64,000 nucleotides of DNA, taken from assembly GCF_043196875.1 (NCBI RefSeq), contig NZ_JBEBMX010000009.1, positions 1 to 64,000 of the forward strand. The letters run 5' to 3'. Under the pieces are notes generated by a model. That model was not told where the DNA came from, did not search any database, and saw only the letters and a list, made by a program, of their open reading frames with translations. This document shows, in pieces, positions 26,201 to 34,300 of this stretch. The translations under genes were made by a program, and so were the position numbers. Numbering within the stretch: position 1 is the first letter of the stretch; each line of letters opens with the position of its first letter. The stretch comes from Saccharospirillum sp043196875. Lineage in GTDB: Bacteria; Pseudomonadota; Gammaproteobacteria; Pseudomonadales; Natronospirillaceae.

Positions 26201-26288
26201 CGGCATTGGCAATGTTGTGACCGGTCACACTCAGCGCAGTTTGCTGAGCTTTTAGTCCGGTGATGGCGATATTAAGAATGCTGCCCAT
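23223..26288 (-). CDS. flgK: Flagellar hook-filament junction protein FlgK (HAP1), giant form
   Basis: FlgK is the first hook-filament junction protein. Residues 1-~200 (ILNIAITGLKAQQTALSVTGHNIANAGVEGYSRQDV) and the last ~70 (LNSVRGVNLDEEAALLIEFQLAYQANAQVISVAQETFNALIGA) are canonical. The length of 1021 aa exceeds the usual 450-690. The excess is in the middle (~350-930), which has at least two 'DDSYEVFRKNDGVKVDGG / PTEISFDGLRIVLEEG..AGDEFTVKP'-type segments, proline-rich linkers, and a module similar to those in FliD and FlgE (RYQMYLPDGRKGTIELTG, then DDVKAEIEAKIGALL). A segment FTISGRPEAGDSFTIEWN near the C-terminus is common in FlgK. Confidence 0.95.
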   Translation of the reverse strand: MGSILNIAITGLKAQQTALSVTGHNIANAGVEGYSRQDVVLHTNNPQFRGYGYIGNGVSISTVRRITDQFMVEQQRIDTSSFQREQTYKSNIERIDSLLASQSTGLQSVLDNFFASLQGASDNPGYVPSRDVVVGTAEGVVDRFKTLHRYLTNQNETLNGQISTAVDEINALVEGIANLNERIVFAQGRIESEPPNDLMDQRDELVRQLSEFLPVEVTEDNGQYNVAFGQGESLVLGKQAHRLMAVPSAEDPQQMGIRFVSNLRDVFVTDTIKGGKLGGMFAFREEALNPTMNELGRIAVAFTEEINAKHHQGVDMNGDFGGDMFQDLNDPVLAKQARVQGDGLNEPPINQVFSLYFDDVGDLTTSDYTIRFTGPDDDSYEVFRKNDGVKVDGGTIDGGNLPTEISFDGLRIVLEEGNFKAGDEFTVKPLRDVASQMDFVLSQSSELALAYPMRSDKSLGNLGTGLIDHGQMLSEDGKAFAIEGQLNPPLVVVFHSETHYSILDNSDPGNPKPLDPPMENIRYVPGAENDLFPTDPGETMVSSWRPRLPELPYITPDGPSSTTPYNGINSERFTFSRTDPVTGKVTQDPVVTTASGATAAEIAQELNKVDGVQARAYTEVKLSNFTNSGTPYDPPNPFEVWVNGYEITLDDLGPNQSIFMDGFPEEIPEDMTPDFLADRINSHYDLVAAGVRASSDGETLTITDAKGNDIFIEMRGDKPDPAIVGTPPLGTPPPNDAIDPGDTFEISTGENWPVEAVEGETRGLLNNLTGFDFSEGGPYRYQMYLPDGRKGTIELTGDHATGDDVKAEIEAKIGALLDSPGRAEVSISAEGEISYQVFVKMAGSGNDDTAGMNVGGQVDVTMADGISMKTDPSDGAIFTGVSAAKPTYQGFQFTISGRPEAGDSFTIEWNSDGISDNRNALDLIALETTDTLNEREGGMTFTEAYSQSVEKVGTKTNQAQIRAQAAEAVLEGTESDLNSVRGVNLDEEAALLIEFQLAYQANAQVISVAQETFNALIGAFR

Positions 26289-26297
26289 AGGCCACCA

Positions 26298-27323
26298 TTA
26301 CCCCAAAGGATGCCGAACTGCGTGGTCCGCAGCGGCTAAACGCATCACTTCGCTATCGGCGATGCGTAATATTTTATCGGCGTATTGCGGGTCGGTGGCG
26401 TAGCCGGCCGCCTGCAATGATCGGGTAAAAGCTTCAGCGTCATCGGCCTGGTTCAAAGCCTGCTGATAACGCGGATTGGATTGCAAAAAGTTGGCGTAAT
26501 CAGCAAAGGACTGGCGGGGATCTTCGTAGGCACGAAAGGCATCGCGCATTTGAATGGTACGGCCATCAAAGACTTCATGGGTCATGGTCTCCGCCGTGGC
26601 GCCATCCCAGCGGGCATCGGCCTTAATGCCAAAAAAATTATGGCTGTTGTTGCCCTGGCCATCTTCAATCATGTAACGGCCCCAGCCGGTTTCCAGCGCC
26701 GCCTGAGACAACAAAATACGCGGATCCACGCCCAGCGATTCGGCCGCCTCTTGGGCGTGCGGTAACAACGATTGAATAAATTCTTCGGGCGAGTCAAAAG
26801 CGCTTTGTTTGCCGGGCAGATTAACCGACAAATCGGACGCTTCCAGATCTTCGTCGAGCACCTGCGCTGCATCAGGAACAGCCGCATCTGAACGGCTTTC
26901 AGTCGCGCCGGGTAACACCGGCAAAGGCTCGGCCTGATTGGCTGGCAGGACCGGGCGACGGCTGTCTTCCAGGCTTTTAATGTTGATGTTACTGAAGTCC
27001 TGATCACGCTGTGGCAGCTGACGCGACAGCTGATCGAAAAGCACATCCGCCAGGCCATAACCGCCCTGTTGCGCCAGGTTCAGACTCAGTTGCTGATCGT
27101 ACATATCGCGGTAGAAACGGCTTTCGTTACTGTTGAGCATGTCGGACGCCATGACGTCATTGGCTTCACGCATGCTCTTGAGCACCATGCCGATAAACAT
27201 GGACTCAAATTGCTGCGCCACCACCCGCAACGCTTCCGGGTCATCCTTACGCGCCATCGACTTGACCTGATTCAGGCCGTTGAGGTCGTTGTAGTTAAAG
27301 GCTGCGTCGACTTGCGAAACCAT
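26298..27323 (-). CDS. flgJ: Flagellar rod assembly protein/muramidase FlgJ
   Basis: FlgJ caps the growing rod with its N-domain and cuts peptidoglycan with its C-domain. Residues ~25-105 are the rod-binding domain (EALRVVAQQFESMFIGMVLKSMREAND, SRFYRDMYDQQLSLNLAQQGG). Residues ~185-330 are a glucosaminidase domain (LGVDPRILLSQAALETGWGRYM with the catalytic-type Glu). The bifunctional form is typical of gammaproteobacteria. The ATG at 27323 (MVSQVDAAFNYNDL) has an upstream GGAGAG; the earlier in-frame start adds a basic tail unlike the family. Confidence 0.94.
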   Translation of the reverse strand: MVSQVDAAFNYNDLNGLNQVKSMARKDDPEALRVVAQQFESMFIGMVLKSMREANDVMASDMLNSNESRFYRDMYDQQLSLNLAQQGGYGLADVLFDQLSRQLPQRDQDFSNINIKSLEDSRRPVLPANQAEPLPVLPGATESRSDAAVPDAAQVLDEDLEASDLSVNLPGKQSAFDSPEEFIQSLLPHAQEAAESLGVDPRILLSQAALETGWGRYMIEDGQGNNSHNFFGIKADARWDGATAETMTHEVFDGRTIQMRDAFRAYEDPRQSFADYANFLQSNPRYQQALNQADDAEAFTRSLQAAGYATDPQYADKILRIADSEVMRLAAADHAVRHPLG

Positions 27324-27421
27324 CTTTGCCGCTCTCCGGTGAGAAGTTGCCGCTTTTACCACGGCAACGTCCGTCTGGCCCGCATTTCAGGCCGGTTTGT
27401 CTTAACTGTGATCTTTCTATT

Positions 27422-27435
27422 TCAAAGCTCGTGCC
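27422..27435 (-). promoter_or_regulatory. Possible sigma-54 promoter before flgJ
   Basis: On the minus strand TGGCACGAGCTTTGA fits GGCAC-N5-TTGC except for the last C of the -12 element. It falls between flgI and flgJ. The mismatch is at a conserved base, so this is a weak call. Confidence 0.35.
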
Positions 27436-27460
27436 AATTCAGCAAACCGAGCGTTCGAGT

Positions 27461-28546
27461 TCAGATCACGATCAATTCGGCTTTCAGGGCACCGGCCGCT
27501 TTCAGCGCTTCAAGGATGGCCATCAAATCACCCGGCGCTGCGCCGACTTCGTTGACCGCATCGACAATATCGCTGAGGGTGACCGTCGGCCCAAACAGGA
27601 ACATGCGGTTGTCGCCTTCATCGATCTCGATTTCGGTATCCGGCACCACCGCTGTTTCGCCTTCGCTGAACGGCGGCGGCTGATCAACATTCTGGGTGTT
27701 GTCGATGGTGACCGTCATATTGCCGTGAGTGATGGCAACCGGAGAGACCGTCACATGCTGGCCGACCACGATGGTGCCGGTGCGGCTGTTGATGATGACG
27801 CGCGCGGCTTCTTCGCCAGGCTGCACATCGAGGTTTTCCAGCACGCTGATAAAGTTCACCCGCTGGTTGGGATCGCGCGGCGCGGTGACTCGAACCGAAG
27901 CGGCATCGACCGCATAAGCTGCGCCCGGGCCGAGCAGTTCGTTAATCACGCTCGACATCCGCTTGGCGGTGGTGAAATCCGGGCGATGCAGATTGAAGGT
28001 CATGTAATCGCCCTGGGAAAAGGTGTTGGCCACGCCGCGCTCGACAATGGCGCCATTGGGAATGCGGCCAGCGTTCTGAACGTTGACGCTGATCGAGGAA
28101 CCGTCTTCGCCTTCGGCGCCAAAACCGCTGACCACCAGGTTGCCCTGAGCCACGGCGTAGGTCTGGCCGTCCGGGCCACGCAACGGCGTCAGCAACAGAC
28201 TGCCGCCACGCAGACTGTCGGCATTACCGATGCTGGAGACGGTGACGTCAATTTCCTGACCCGGCTTGGAAAACGGCGGCAAGGTGGCGTGCACGCTGAC
28301 TGCGGCGACGTTATTCAGATTGGGGTTTTCGCCTTCAGGGATGGTGATACCAAACTGCTCCATCATGTTACGGAACGTCTGGTTGGTAAAAGGTGCGCGA
28401 TCGCCCGACCCATCGAGCCCCACCACCAGGCCGTAACCAACCAGCTGGTTATTACGCACGCCCTGAACGGACGACAGATCCTTGATGCGATCGGCCCAGA
28501 CCGGCATGGCCAGGGCGGCAATCAGTACAATCAGCAACTTTTTCAT
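27461..28546 (-). CDS. flgI: Flagellar P-ring protein FlgI
   Basis: FlgI forms the periplasmic P-ring around the rod. It has a signal peptide (MKKLLIVLIAALAMPVWA) followed by DRIKDLSSVQGVRNNQLVGYGLVVGLDGSGD, the family hallmark. The C-terminus GAAPGDLMAILEALKAAGALKAELIVI is canonical, and 361 aa is the usual length. It is separated from flgH by a 190-base gap that contains a repeat element and a sigma-54-like motif. Confidence 0.97.
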   Translation of the reverse strand: MKKLLIVLIAALAMPVWADRIKDLSSVQGVRNNQLVGYGLVVGLDGSGDRAPFTNQTFRNMMEQFGITIPEGENPNLNNVAAVSVHATLPPFSKPGQEIDVTVSSIGNADSLRGGSLLLTPLRGPDGQTYAVAQGNLVVSGFGAEGEDGSSISVNVQNAGRIPNGAIVERGVANTFSQGDYMTFNLHRPDFTTAKRMSSVINELLGPGAAYAVDAASVRVTAPRDPNQRVNFISVLENLDVQPGEEAARVIINSRTGTIVVGQHVTVSPVAITHGNMTVTIDNTQNVDQPPPFSEGETAVVPDTEIEIDEGDNRMFLFGPTVTLSDIVDAVNEVGAAPGDLMAILEALKAAGALKAELIVI

Positions 28547-28589
28547 GGTGTCACTCTATTGACGTCTGCTTTGACTTAAGCAGCTTAGA

Positions 28590-28603
28590 GCAATTAGTGG
28601 GCC
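28590..28603 (-). promoter_or_regulatory. Candidate sigma-54 promoter before flgI
   Basis: On the minus strand GGCCC-N5-TTGC keeps the essential GG-N10-GC spacing, with one mismatch in the -24 element (GGCAC). It lies 44 bases upstream of the flgI start, downstream of the heptamer repeat that separates flgH from flgI. Confidence 0.45.
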
Positions 28604-28624
28604 ATGCCGCTTTAGGCAGGGCGC

Positions 28625-28727
28625 TGAACGCTGGACGGGAGACGGGAGACGGGAGACGCTGGATACGCAAACCCAAGCACCGAAGGTGCCTTGTAATTTG
28701 CGTCTCCCGTTAAGCGTCAAGCGTCCG
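28625..28727. repeat. Dispersed heptamer-based intergenic repeat, copy 1
   Basis: Between flgH and flgI. Tandem 7-nt units of the type ACGGGAG (three copies) flanked by ACGCTGG form one arm. A central short palindrome (GCACCGAAGGTGC) follows, then TTGCGTCTCCCGTTAAGCGTC as the partly complementary arm. The element is nearly the same as copy 2 at 31168-31282 and related to copy 3 at 51027-51112. Confidence 0.8.
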
Positions 28728-28736
28728 GTCTGGCCG

Positions 28737-29441
28737 CTAAAACGGCCAAACCGGGCTATTAAAGAACCGACTCAACCAACCGGGCTGGCTGGCGTTGGCC
28801 AGGGCGCCGGCGCCGCTGTAGGAAATGCGGGCATCGGCCAGTTTCTGGCTGGACACTGTGTTGTCCAGGTTGATGTCTTCCGGGCGCAACATGCCCTGAA
28901 TACGGATAAATTCAGCGCCGGTATTCAGCGTAATCCACTTTTCACCGCGCACTCGCAGTACGCCGTTGGGCAGCACTTCAGAGACGGTCACAGAGATATT
29001 GCCGCTCAAGCTGTTGCTCTGGTCGGCATCGCCGCTGCCAGAAAAGCTGCGGTTGCCACCAACGGTGCCACTGAGCAACTCAATGGGCTGACCACCACCG
29101 ATGATCGGCGCGTTCAGCGCCGCTTCACTGGTCTTCGATGAGGACGCCTGAGACGACTTGCTGCCCTGGGTTTGCTCATCCAGCACGATGGTGATGATGT
29201 CACCGGTGCGCATGGCTTTCTTATCGCCATAGAGCGCCATACCGGCCTGGCTGTTAAACAGCGAACCGTCGGTTCCCGGTGGTGCCTGCAAGGCTTCGGC
29301 CGGTACCGGCGCAAAATCCGGGTCGCCTGGCTGCGGGAAGGGTTCACCCAGACCCACCGATTGCGTGGTGCTGCAGCCACTGACCAGCAGACTCAAAGCC
29401 GCCCAAGTCAGCGCTGTGCGAAGCGGTGTGATCATCTTCAT
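28737..29441 (-). CDS. flgH: Flagellar L-ring lipoprotein FlgH
   Basis: FlgH builds the outer-membrane L-ring. The 234-residue precursor has a lipoprotein signal with lipobox LVSGC (Cys23). Family motifs GSLFNSQAGMALYGDKKAMRTGDIITIVLDE and WITLNTGAEFIRIQGMLRPEDINLDNTVSSQKLADARISY follow, ending GWLSRFFNSPVWPF. It is 16 bases downstream of flgG. Confidence 0.97.
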   Translation of the reverse strand: MKMITPLRTALTWAALSLLVSGCSTTQSVGLGEPFPQPGDPDFAPVPAEALQAPPGTDGSLFNSQAGMALYGDKKAMRTGDIITIVLDEQTQGSKSSQASSSKTSEAALNAPIIGGGQPIELLSGTVGGNRSFSGSGDADQSNSLSGNISVTVSEVLPNGVLRVRGEKWITLNTGAEFIRIQGMLRPEDINLDNTVSSQKLADARISYSGAGALANASQPGWLSRFFNSPVWPF

Positions 29442-29457
29442 GAGCTTAATCCTCGCG

Positions 29458-30246
29458 TTACAGGTTCGACGTAATGAAGCCCAGCATCTGATCGGCAGTG
29501 CTGACCACTTTGGAGTTCATTTCGTAGGACCGTTGCGTCGAAATCATGTCGACCATTTCCTCGACGATGGTCACGTTCGAGGTTTCCAGAGCGCCTTGAA
29601 CAATGGCGCCAAAACCATCCAGACTCGGCACGCCGACCTGAGGTGGGCCACTGGCCGCGGTCTCCAGGAAGAGGTTCTTACCCGCGGACTGCAAACCCGC
29701 CGGGTTGACGAAGTCGACCACTTCGATATCGCCCAGCTGCACCAGGTTGTTGTTGTCGTTACCGATCACCGCCGTGACGATGCCGTCTTCACCAATGGTG
29801 ATGGTGCTGGTTTGTTCCGGCACTTGGATATCCGGCTCCAGCAGATAACCACTGGCGGTAACGATCTGACCTTCATCGTTCATATGAAAGGTGCCGTCGC
29901 GGGTGTAAGCCAGGTTGCCGTCGGGCAGCAGAATCTGGAAAAAACCACGACCGTTGATCGCCAGGTCCAAAGGCTGCTCGGTGGTGTTCAGATCACCCTG
30001 GGTAAAGAGTTTTTGCGTACCCACGGTGCGCACCCCGGTACCAAGCTGCAAACCGGAGGGCAGCTGGGTGTTTTGAGTACCCTGGGCGCCCGGCTGACGT
30101 TGAATCTGATAGATCAGATCTTCAAACACCGCCCGCTCTTTTTTAAAGCCGGTGGTGCTGGCGTTTGCCATGTTGTTGGAGATGGTGGCCAAGGAAAGAT
30201 CCTGGGCTTCCAAACCGGTCTTACCGACCCACAATGCCTTATGCAT
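29458..30246 (-). CDS. flgG: Flagellar distal rod protein FlgG
   Basis: FlgG forms the distal rod. Its 262 residues, the usual length, begin MHKALWVGKTGLEAQDLSLATISNNMANASTTGFK and end EMVDMISTQRSYEMNSKVVSTADQMLGFITSNL, the D0 helices of rod proteins. The central part (LQLGTGVRTVGTQKLFTQGDLNTTEQPLDLAINGRGFFQI) is classic FlgG. It shows no enlargement, in contrast to FlgE. Confidence 0.97.
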   Translation of the reverse strand: MHKALWVGKTGLEAQDLSLATISNNMANASTTGFKKERAVFEDLIYQIQRQPGAQGTQNTQLPSGLQLGTGVRTVGTQKLFTQGDLNTTEQPLDLAINGRGFFQILLPDGNLAYTRDGTFHMNDEGQIVTASGYLLEPDIQVPEQTSTITIGEDGIVTAVIGNDNNNLVQLGDIEVVDFVNPAGLQSAGKNLFLETAASGPPQVGVPSLDGFGAIVQGALETSNVTIVEEMVDMISTQRSYEMNSKVVSTADQMLGFITSNL

Positions 30247-30259
30247 CTTGAATACCCCC

Positions 30260-31006
30260 TTAGCTTAACCGCAGAATTTGTTCAGAAGAGCGAGTGATTT
30301 CCTCGATCGTCTTCATCATTTTTACTTGCAGTTCGTACTGGCGATTCAGCGCCAGCACATTGGTTAGTTCGTGCACCGGATTAACGTTGCTGCCTTCAAC
30401 AAAGCCACTGACAACCGACAACGCCGGATCGTCTTCCAACACCTGCTCTCCTTCACGCGGACGGAACAAACCGTCGGTGCCTTTATCGAGGTTCTGCAGA
30501 TCCGGGTTCACAATTTTCAGACCGTCGATGACCGCCATCTCATTGGGGCCAGCGCCGGCCGGGCGAATGGAAATGGTGCCGTCTTCGCCGATCTCGACTT
30601 TCTCATAGGGCGGCAAGACGATCGGTCCACCACCCTGCCCGATCACCGGCTGGCCGGAACCATTGATCAACTGACCGACTGGGGTGACGGAAAAATCACC
30701 GCGTCGGGTATAGGCTTCATTGCCTTCGGCGTCCTGAACGGCAAAGAAACCGTCACCGGTAATGGCAACATCCAATTCATTGCCGGTTTCAACCAGGGGG
30801 CCGTCGTTAAAATCGGTCGCCGGCCGTTCGGTGTTGGAGAACGCCCGTGATGGGTAATACTCACCAAACACCGGCATGGCGCGTGCCTGCTCCCAGTCGG
30901 CGCGAAAGCCGGTGGTCGTGGCATTGGCCAGATTGTTCGAGTGTGACGTCTGCGCCAGCATGTTGTGTTTGGCGCCGGTCATGGCGATGTATATCGCGCG
31001 ATCCAT
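30260..31006 (-). CDS. flgF: Flagellar proximal rod protein FlgF
   Basis: FlgF is a proximal rod component. The 248-residue protein begins MDRAIYIAMTGAKHNMLAQTSHSNNLANATTTGFRADW and ends VHELTNVLALNRQYELQVKMMKTIEEITRSSEQILRLS, both typical. It lies 13 bases before flgG and, by its own sigma-54-type promoter, probably heads the flgFGH transcript. Confidence 0.96.
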   Translation of the reverse strand: MDRAIYIAMTGAKHNMLAQTSHSNNLANATTTGFRADWEQARAMPVFGEYYPSRAFSNTERPATDFNDGPLVETGNELDVAITGDGFFAVQDAEGNEAYTRRGDFSVTPVGQLINGSGQPVIGQGGGPIVLPPYEKVEIGEDGTISIRPAGAGPNEMAVIDGLKIVNPDLQNLDKGTDGLFRPREGEQVLEDDPALSVVSGFVEGSNVNPVHELTNVLALNRQYELQVKMMKTIEEITRSSEQILRLS

Positions 31007-31057
31007 GGGTAACTCCTGCCGCTATTGGGCTGTTTAACCGCTTATAACGGATAGATA

Positions 31058-31072
31058 GCGAAAGCCGTGCCA
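31058..31072 (-). promoter_or_regulatory. Sigma-54 promoter before flgF
   Basis: On the minus strand TGGCACG is followed by GCTT then TCGC. The -24 element is perfect, GG-N10-GC spacing is correct, and there is one mismatch in the -12 element. It lies 52 bases before the flgF ATG, downstream of repeat copy 2. Confidence 0.6.
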
Positions 31073-31167
31073 AGTTTTGAAAATGCCTGGAGAGCCAGAT
31101 TTGGCGGGGAGTTGGCGTAAGTGGCCAGGGACGTGCAGAGGAGTGCGGCAAGCGATTGCCGTGGGCG

Positions 31168-31282
31168 GAAGACGCTGGACGGGAGACGGGAGACGCTGGA
31201 TACGCAAAACCCAGCACCAAAGGTGCTTCGTAATTTGCGTCTTCCGTCCGGGCGGCGTACCGCTCCCGTTAAGCGTCCAGCG
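31168..31282. repeat. Dispersed heptamer-based intergenic repeat, copy 2
   Basis: In the 321-base gap between flgE and flgF (31007-31327). It repeats copy 1 almost base for base: GACGCTGG, two ACGGGAG units, ACGCTGGATACGCAAA, the palindrome GCACCAAAGGTGC, then TTGCGTCTTCCGT, an extra segment of ~20 bases, and TCCCGTTAAGCGTCCAGCG. Apart from this element and the sigma-54 site at 31058-31072, I see nothing else in the gap. Confidence 0.8.
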
Positions 31283-31327
31283 GAAAAAGGCGCCGTTACC
31301 GACGCCATAGCTGGAGAGAACCCAAAA

Positions 31328-34300
31328 CTATCGTAAATTAATAATCGTCTGGGTCACGGCGTTGGCCGTTTCAATCGTCTTCGAGCTGGCCTGATAGTTT
31401 CGCTGGGCGATAATCAGGTGCACCAACTGCTCCGACAGATCCACCGTCGAATCTTCCAAAGAGGCCGATTCGATGGTGCCCAGCGAGGCCGTTCCGGGCT
31501 CACCGATTACCGCATCACCGGATTCAAACCCTTCGACCCACTCGGTGTCACCGACCGGCACCAGACCTTCGGTGTTGGCGAAGGATGCCAGCGCCACCTG
31601 ACCCAGCTTCAGTGCTTCGCCGTTAGAGTAACGGGCGTAGATGATGCCGGCGTCGTCAATCTCCAGGTCAGACAGTCGGCCTGAGGCGTAACCATCCTGC
31701 TGCAGATTGTTGTTGGCAAAGGTGCCACCGTACTGAGTGGTGCCATCGAACGAGATCGCAAAGTTCGAGTTAAAGTTCGGGTCCGGAATCGGCAAGGCAC
31801 CGCCCTGAGCTTCCGGTTGACCGATGTAGGCACCGGTTGGCTTGCCGGTATCCGGGTCGATCGGCTTCCAGTTGGAGATCAGGAAGTCGCCGGTGCTTTC
31901 CTTGTTCAGGGTACCGTCGGCGTTAAAGTACAGCTTGTGCGATGCCAGCGTCGCCTGGGTGTTCTCCGGGAACGGCAGGTTGGTGTTCGGATCACCAACA
32001 TTCTCACCATCGACCTGCAGATACACCGTCCAAGTGCTCAGCGAGTTGGGGCGATTCGGATCGGGCGCATCCTTCACATAGAAGAAGCGCATTTCGTGCT
32101 CGTTACCGATGGAATCGAAGATTCGCAACGCCCGCGTTTCGTTATAGGTGTCGGAGTCATCCGGGTTGAACTCGTTAATGGTGTACGGCTCGAACGCATC
32201 TTCACCCAGGCCGTTGAACAGACCGGCCACATAGGGATCCGGCTCCAACATGGTGTAGCCTTCGTTGAGGATGATATCGACGGAGCCACCAATGCGCGCA
32301 TTGGTTTCCGCGTCGGCATTGCCACCGAGCACCACCGGTGCAGATCCCTGAACGCCTTGTACCCTCAGGCTATCGGTCACCGTCGGTGATTCGATGCGCA
32401 CCGAGATGTCGATACCGGTGCTGGAGGTCAGAATCACATCGCCGGTTTCGGTATCGAATTCGGCGGTGATGCTGTTCAACGAGGTCTGCTGATACTGATT
32501 GATTTCAGCCACCATCGCTTCCAGGCTGTTCGCTTCAATCACCTGACCGTTGATGTAGATGTTCATGTCACCGGAGTTAACGTAGTTCTGCGACATCAAC
32601 CGCACTTCGGTTTCCGCCGAGGCGTCCACACCTTCGTACTCGCTCAGTAGTGCAGCGATTTCACCGGCAGTCGAGCCTTCGGGAATGGTAACCAGCTCGC
32701 GCTCATCGGCCTCTTCGTTGTAGATGACTACGCCCTGTTCCGGGTAGCCGTTAGTGACCGCAGCTTCACCCAGCACCAGATAATCACCCGCCACCGGCGC
32801 AAATTGCAGCAAGCCGTACATGGCTTCCACGGCCAGGTCATCACCCGGCGCGCGGATGTTACTGACCGAAATTTGCGACGGTTCACCTTCGACCGTGGCT
32901 TCGAGGATCAACTGCTCATTACCGGCATCGTCCTGTATCACCCGGGCGCGCACACCGATGTAGTCCTCATCGGATACCGCCGCCAACTCACGGTTGATGG
33001 CAGCCGCCAACTGATCGATGGAGCGGATGTCTTCGCTCAGACTGATTTCCACGGATCCGGAACGATTGTCTTCATCCGGCAGCGGCACCGTCAGGTTGAT
33101 GCGGAAGGAGTTTGACCGATCAATGGGATCTTCACCTTCGATCTTGGTAGCGCTATCCATGCCCAAGGCTTGCAATGCCTGCACCGAACCATTGATGTCC
33201 AGATCCAGCGGGAAGTTACCGATCTCAGTACGCTCAAACACCAGACGTCCATTGACCTGCGACGCCACCACTTCACCGTTGAGGATGGAGTTGGTGGAAA
33301 TCTGCTGGTTAATGGCGGCCACCAGATCTTCGATCTCGGTGTAACTGCCCGGCGGAATGATGATGGTTTGGAAGGCACTGCCATCCACCGACAGAGTGAA
33401 TTCGTTGTTCGGCAGAATGGTCGAGTCACCCGGATCGAGCGTCGGTGCTGGCGAAGACGTCGATGCCAAACCCAGGACTTCAAGATCGAAGGAAGTGGTG
33501 GTGGTTGAACCCGCCAAATGAGTGATGGTGATGCCGTTCGGGCCAACACCGGCGACCGTGCCAGCTTCGATGATCAGCTGGTTGGTGGCGCCATCAATGC
33601 TGACGTTCGCTACGTTAGCGCCCAAGGCACCATCAATTGCCGTCTGCAGGTCGGTGACAAAGGCGGCCTGAGTCGGCCAGCCGCCTGCAGGAACAGTGAC
33701 GGTAACACCCGTTGCCGAATTACTGCCGACGGCAATACCGAAGGCAAAGGAGTTACCCGCTTCCAGGTCACCAAAGGGCAAGGTGTTATCGAGGAAGTTC
33801 AGCGTGCTCGAACTGGTCAGGGTCGAGAAAGTGCCCGGTGTCAGGCTGTTATAGTCAAGCTCTGCCTGAGTGTTACTGATCAAGGAGGCGGCCTGACCCG
33901 GATCGGACGTCAGGTCGATGGAGCCACCATTGGCAAACAGATCATTACCTGGAACGGGCGCAACAACCGATGGCGACAATTGCTTGTCGAGGGTATCCAG
34001 GCCGAAATACTCCAAGGCAAAGACCGTACCGGTAACGTCGATATCAGCGGTACCCGCACCCGGGTTGTTCAGGCGATCGAAGACGATGACGCCGTTATCA
34101 TTGATGGCACGAATTTCACCGGTCAGACCCGCAGTGGCCGTAATCTGAGCATTAATCTCCTGCACCAACTGATCAACGCTGGCATAGACACCCGGTGTCA
34201 GCGCGGCCATGGCGATCGCCGGACCGCCATCGAGGCTGAACGACAGCGTATCGTTGGGATCAAGACCCTGGGTCACGGCAGGCGGGAAGGTCGAGTTCGT

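Noticed and set aside
27326..28579. Long open frame (417 codons) on the plus strand opposite flgI
   Set aside because: Antisense of a well-conserved gene; the protein is rich in His, Gly, Arg and Ala without family motifs or a suitable start. Codon-bias shadow.
28625..28727. CRISPR-like tandem repeats
   Set aside because: Units are only 7 nt with no spacers of constant length; arms are complementary. Better explained as a palindromic dispersed repeat.
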